Source: Blastomussa wellsi
Lineage: Eukaryota > Cnidaria > Anthozoa > Scleractinia > Plerogyridae
Direction of reading: 5' to 3'
Assembly (NCBI GenBank): GCA_947652115.1
Contig: OX393567.1
Coordinates: 15,134,241 to 15,198,240, forward strand
DNA: 64,000 nucleotides
Positions within the stretch are counted from its first letter, which is position 1. Each line of letters begins with the position of its first letter. The position numbers and the translations under genes were made by a program. The notes under the pieces are model-generated. The model did not search any database, was not told the DNA's origin, and worked only from the letters and a program-made list of their open reading frames with translations. Below, in pieces: positions 61,295-64,000 of this stretch.

Positions 61295-61739
61295 TTAGTC
61301 CATCAGGCGAAGGCCTTTTTTGGGTTGCGGTGGAGATGCTTGCATCACCTGTGGCGCAGGCGCCGGCGCAGTTGCCCGTTCCTTTTTAAAAAAGGCTTGG
61401 ATGTCTTCACGCTTGACATAAGTTGTAACAAGCGTTGCGCCAATTCCAATAATAGAGATCCATTGGGCTGTGCTGAGACCATTTGATACTTTGGAATCAT
61501 CTGCAGCGGGCTCTGGTGCGGCTGGCGCAGGAGCAGGCGCAGATTTTTCATTCTCGTTTGCGATTTTCTCGAGATAAGCTTTCGCGCGGCAACCGAGTTC
61601 TTTCAGCAACTATTTTACCAGCAGCCACTCGCTTGGGATTTTTTGCGGGCTTTGTGGCCGGAGTTTGTGAAGTTACTTGGCTTTCCTGTGGTTCAGTGCT
61701 TGCTTTCGCGGTCGGGTGCTGCTGCTGTTCTTCAACCAT
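61295..61739 (-). pseudogene. Ala/Pro-rich small protein gene with one frameshift
   Basis: The ATG at 61739 opens a Gln/Thr/Pro-rich frame (MVEEQQQHPTAK). A frame change at about 61575-61590 moves coding to a second frame with AYLEKIANENEKSAPAPAP, a hydrophobic helix (WISIIGIGATLVTTYV) and a second Ala/Pro run. One helix and Pro/Ala linkers suggest a membrane-linked structural protein. Function unknown. Confidence 0.55.
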
Positions 61740-61830
61740 TTTTACTTGGAAACAAATATATGTTTAATTAAATTTTTTTTGTGAGGAATTGCTGCATATT
61801 TCTGAGGAATTATTTAATAATGCAAAGTAA

Positions 61831-62374
61831 TTATTCAGCGGTTGGTGAGTTTTGCTCAATAATTTCTTCAGATTTTGCTTCGCTTTTCCAATCAATGTGT
61901 TTTATTGTGATCAGCACCGCGGTGGCCACAGCGAGAAAACGTCCGCACTTTAAAGCAGTGTCGCCGGCCAGGTTGGAGAGCTCTTTGTTGATGAAGTAGT
62001 CGTTTCTGAGTTCTTTTTTGGAGAGCTTCGATGTCTTTGACGTCAACGACAATTCCGACCGCTTTGGTCACAAGAAAAATGAAGCTGTCGATCAAGCTTT
62101 CAGTTGTCTTTGAGCCCACAAAGGCCTCGTACCGTTTTGTGTATTTCTCAACATCTTTGTCGGAGAGACGCTTCACCTGATCGTGCGACAGTTGCACGCC
62201 GAGGGCTTCTTTGGATTTTCCTGTCGACACTAGCACGGCCAACTGCTCACGGAGAGCAGGAATATCAGGCTGCAATGAGACATTGTCGGGCGCGCTCGTT
62301 GGCTCAGCTTAAAGCAAGTTCAAAACGTCGGTCATCCCGGGGTTTTCGAATGCACTCGTTGATTGTGTCGCCAT
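61831..62374 (-). pseudogene. Small Polinton gene with one stop and one frameshift
   Basis: The ATG at 62374 opens MATQSTSAFENPGMTDVLNL. An in-frame TAA follows at about 62311-62309, then the same frame continues PALREQLAVLVSTGKSKEAL and DSFIFLVTKAVGIVVDVKDI. A frame change at about 62020-62030 leads to ELSNLAGDTALKCGRFLAVA and a terminal helix (FLAVATAVLITI). I do not recognise the family. Confidence 0.5.
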
Positions 62375-62413
62375 TTTGTATATAGGTTTTCTTTTTTTAA
62401 TTGCGCACAAATT

Positions 62414-62997
62414 TTATTCCGTAAGGGTGCCGAAGCGCGAACACAAGGAAGGAAAACTTAGTTTTTTCAACCTCGAAATGTATTCTTTGTACCCATCTTT
62501 AGAAAGTTCGCCTGTGTAATCTTCAAAAACCGCTTGCAAAGTCTTCCATGAGGGTGTATAGAAAAGCACAAGCGCAGCTACGTTTTCGCGGAAAGAAGCT
62601 GTGATGCTGGTCAACTTTTGGGTGAGCGCCACCACGCTGAATCCTGCGTGGCGGGCGCTGAATGCGAGATTGACAAGCGGGCCTGAGCGTTTTTTCACAT
62701 CTTTCGTGGCTGCGCAGTCATCGAGGATTATGAGCGTGTTGGTGCCTTCCAAAAACAAGCAAACAAGCTTCAAAAAGGGTTCAACCTCATGTTGTTCGCA
62801 AATGATAACAAAAAACCGCGGTTCAGCCAAAGCGAAACGAAGAAAAGTCTTGTTACGCGCGAATGTCGGGCAGATGAGCACGATGAAGTCGAACTTGCCG
62901 TGGAAAGGACCGCGGAGCTGATTACCACAAACTGCGACTTGCCTGAATTAGTCGGGCCCACGATGAGAGCGTTGAACGGTATGTAGTTTGGATCCAT
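62414..62997 (-). pseudogene. Polinton genome-packaging ATPase (FtsK/A32-like), one frameshift
   Basis: The ATG at 62997 starts MDPNYIPFNALIVGPTNSGK with Walker A GPTNSGKS. Walker B is NTLIILDDCA and a later conserved segment reads SARHAGFSVVALTQ. In related viruses this motor drives DNA into capsids. A frame change lies at about 62885-62925, between Walker A and Walker B. The start overlaps the capsid gene stop by one base (TAATG). Confidence 0.82.
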
Positions 62998-64000
62998 TAG
63001 AATTGCACAGAATATAATTGCCGCTCCAATATATTCATTTGCGAGTCACTGATCACGAAAACGTGGCAGTTCACATTGCCTGAGCCACTAAGATTTCGCT
63101 CGAGCTCGAGCTGAACCCCGTCTTGTGTGTTCACAAGCCGTGTGCCGCTGCCGTTCATTGCGTGATCCTCCACTGAACGCAAATTGACCAGAAACCCGAA
63201 TTTGTCATCGATGTAGAACCTTTTTCAGATTCATGTGCTGTGTTTTGTTTTTTGACTTGTCAAAGAAGCGGTCAACTACGCCCCAAATATATTTTCCTTC
63301 GATGCCGCTGTTGTCGAGCATGTTGGGCGAGCCATTTACCGTTACAGCGACTTTCGTCAGGTCTGGGTTAATGAACTTTTCTGAATCCCTGGTGCCGGCG
63401 ATGTAGGGCTTAATGAAGAGAAGAAGAATGCCTTTCAGGGACCTTCTCTGGGGGTTTACTTTGAGGTTTATCCTTGAGTCAGCGTTTTTTGAGAAGGTGT
63501 CCACCTGATCCCGCATCACATGGTCGTAAAAGAACTCCTTTCCTGCGGAATAAACACTGCTCGGATCGTCTGCCAGAGACTTGCTTCTCAACATTTCGTA
63601 CTCGAGCTGGATGTTTCTCAGCTTGTATTTCAGTTTATCCGGATCAGAGCCTTTGACAACCTGCGAGCTTGGGGATAAAAGACTCCGTGGTCTTTCAGGA
63701 TCTGGTGGTCCAGTCGGATCCGGTATTTCGTTCCGAAAACTTTGGAGAGCGCGTTTTCCGCGTCGACACCCGAGGTTTTCTTATCCTCAAAATTTGAGCG
63801 GATCTTGCAGAGGTCCTCAGTCTGGATGCCTTCGAGCAGCCTGTTGTCCCGCTCATCCTGCGAGAGGAAAAGGTCCTCCCAGATCTTGTAGATGTCATAA
63901 TTCGACGTGCCCTGCAACTCGGTTCCAGCGTACTTCACAACCATCTTGTCGACCAGAGCACGTGTGACGTTTTGAACGAGGAAGTTGTTGGGGTGCCCTC
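62997..64000 (-). pseudogene. Polinton major capsid protein gene, 3' part, broken, 5' end outside window
   Basis: Minus-strand frames run in from 64000. Segments seen: VKYAGTELQGTSNYDIYK, DERDNRLLEGIQ, FGTKYRIRLDHQIL, then DPSSVYSAGKEFFYDHVM, LLLFIKPYIAGTRDSEKF, and the C-terminus SGSGNVNCHVFVISDSQMN. These match the double-jelly-roll capsid family of Polintons and adintovirus-like elements as I know it. Frame changes lie near 63655 and 63215. The extended C-terminal strand pattern and position next to the ATPase support the call. Confidence 0.78.

Larger units (their letters stand above)
55208..64000. mobile_element. Polinton/Maverick-type element, decayed, right end beyond the window
   Basis: The gene set defines it: protein-primed DNA polymerase B (plus strand) and, on the minus strand, integrase, small genes, packaging ATPase and major capsid gene. 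The region is clearly richer in G+C than the flanking host DNA. Genes are tightly packed without introns. No terminal inverted repeat is identifiable on the left, and a different retroelement relic abuts the polymerase, so the left end is probably lost. The maturation protease and minor capsid genes are not in view and may lie beyond 64000. Confidence 0.88.

Overview
The window reads as nuclear DNA of a cnidarian, most likely a stony coral. The evidence is AT-rich, intron-containing metazoan genes, lineage-expanded rhodopsin-type GPCRs, and a dense load of short foldback (MITE-like) elements, tRNA-type SINE pieces and Penelope-type terminal repeats. The species cannot be fixed from the sequence alone.

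Layout. (1) 1-1.0 kb: a decayed repeat. (2) 1041-10704, plus strand: a complete three-exon LSM11 gene (U7 snRNP core protein for histone mRNA 3' end processing). It encodes about 1818 aa, with a disordered insert of about 1580 aa between the two halves of its Sm domain. (3) 12722-23641, minus strand: an eight-exon, YwrD-class gamma-glutamyltransferase-like gene of about 588 aa, with MITEs and SINEs in its introns. (4) 25.5-27.9 kb: a 5'-truncated, mutated LINE. (5) 28.96-54.25 kb: a cluster of three intact two-exon GPCR genes (one minus, two plus) and one GPCR pseudogene. Each intact gene has a short first exon coding a signal peptide and N-glycosylation site, then one large exon carrying all seven helices. 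Between GPCR genes 2 and 3 lies a diverged segmental duplication whose two copies carry different insertions, which orders several transposition events. (6) 55.2-64.0 kb: a decayed, more GC-rich Polinton/Maverick-type element (endogenous DNA-virus-like). It has a protein-primed DNA polymerase B on the plus strand and, on the minus strand, an integrase, five small genes, a packaging ATPase and the 3' part of a double-jelly-roll-type major capsid gene that runs off the window end.

How the parts relate. LSM11 and the transferase-like gene are unrelated housekeeping-type genes. The GPCRs are local tandem/inverted duplicates with one shared gene architecture and one shared C-tail motif, so they probably bind related ligands. 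The Polinton polymerase, integrase, ATPase and capsid genes would once have formed a replication, integration and packaging set, but all four are broken here. Three small ORFs between them are still open.
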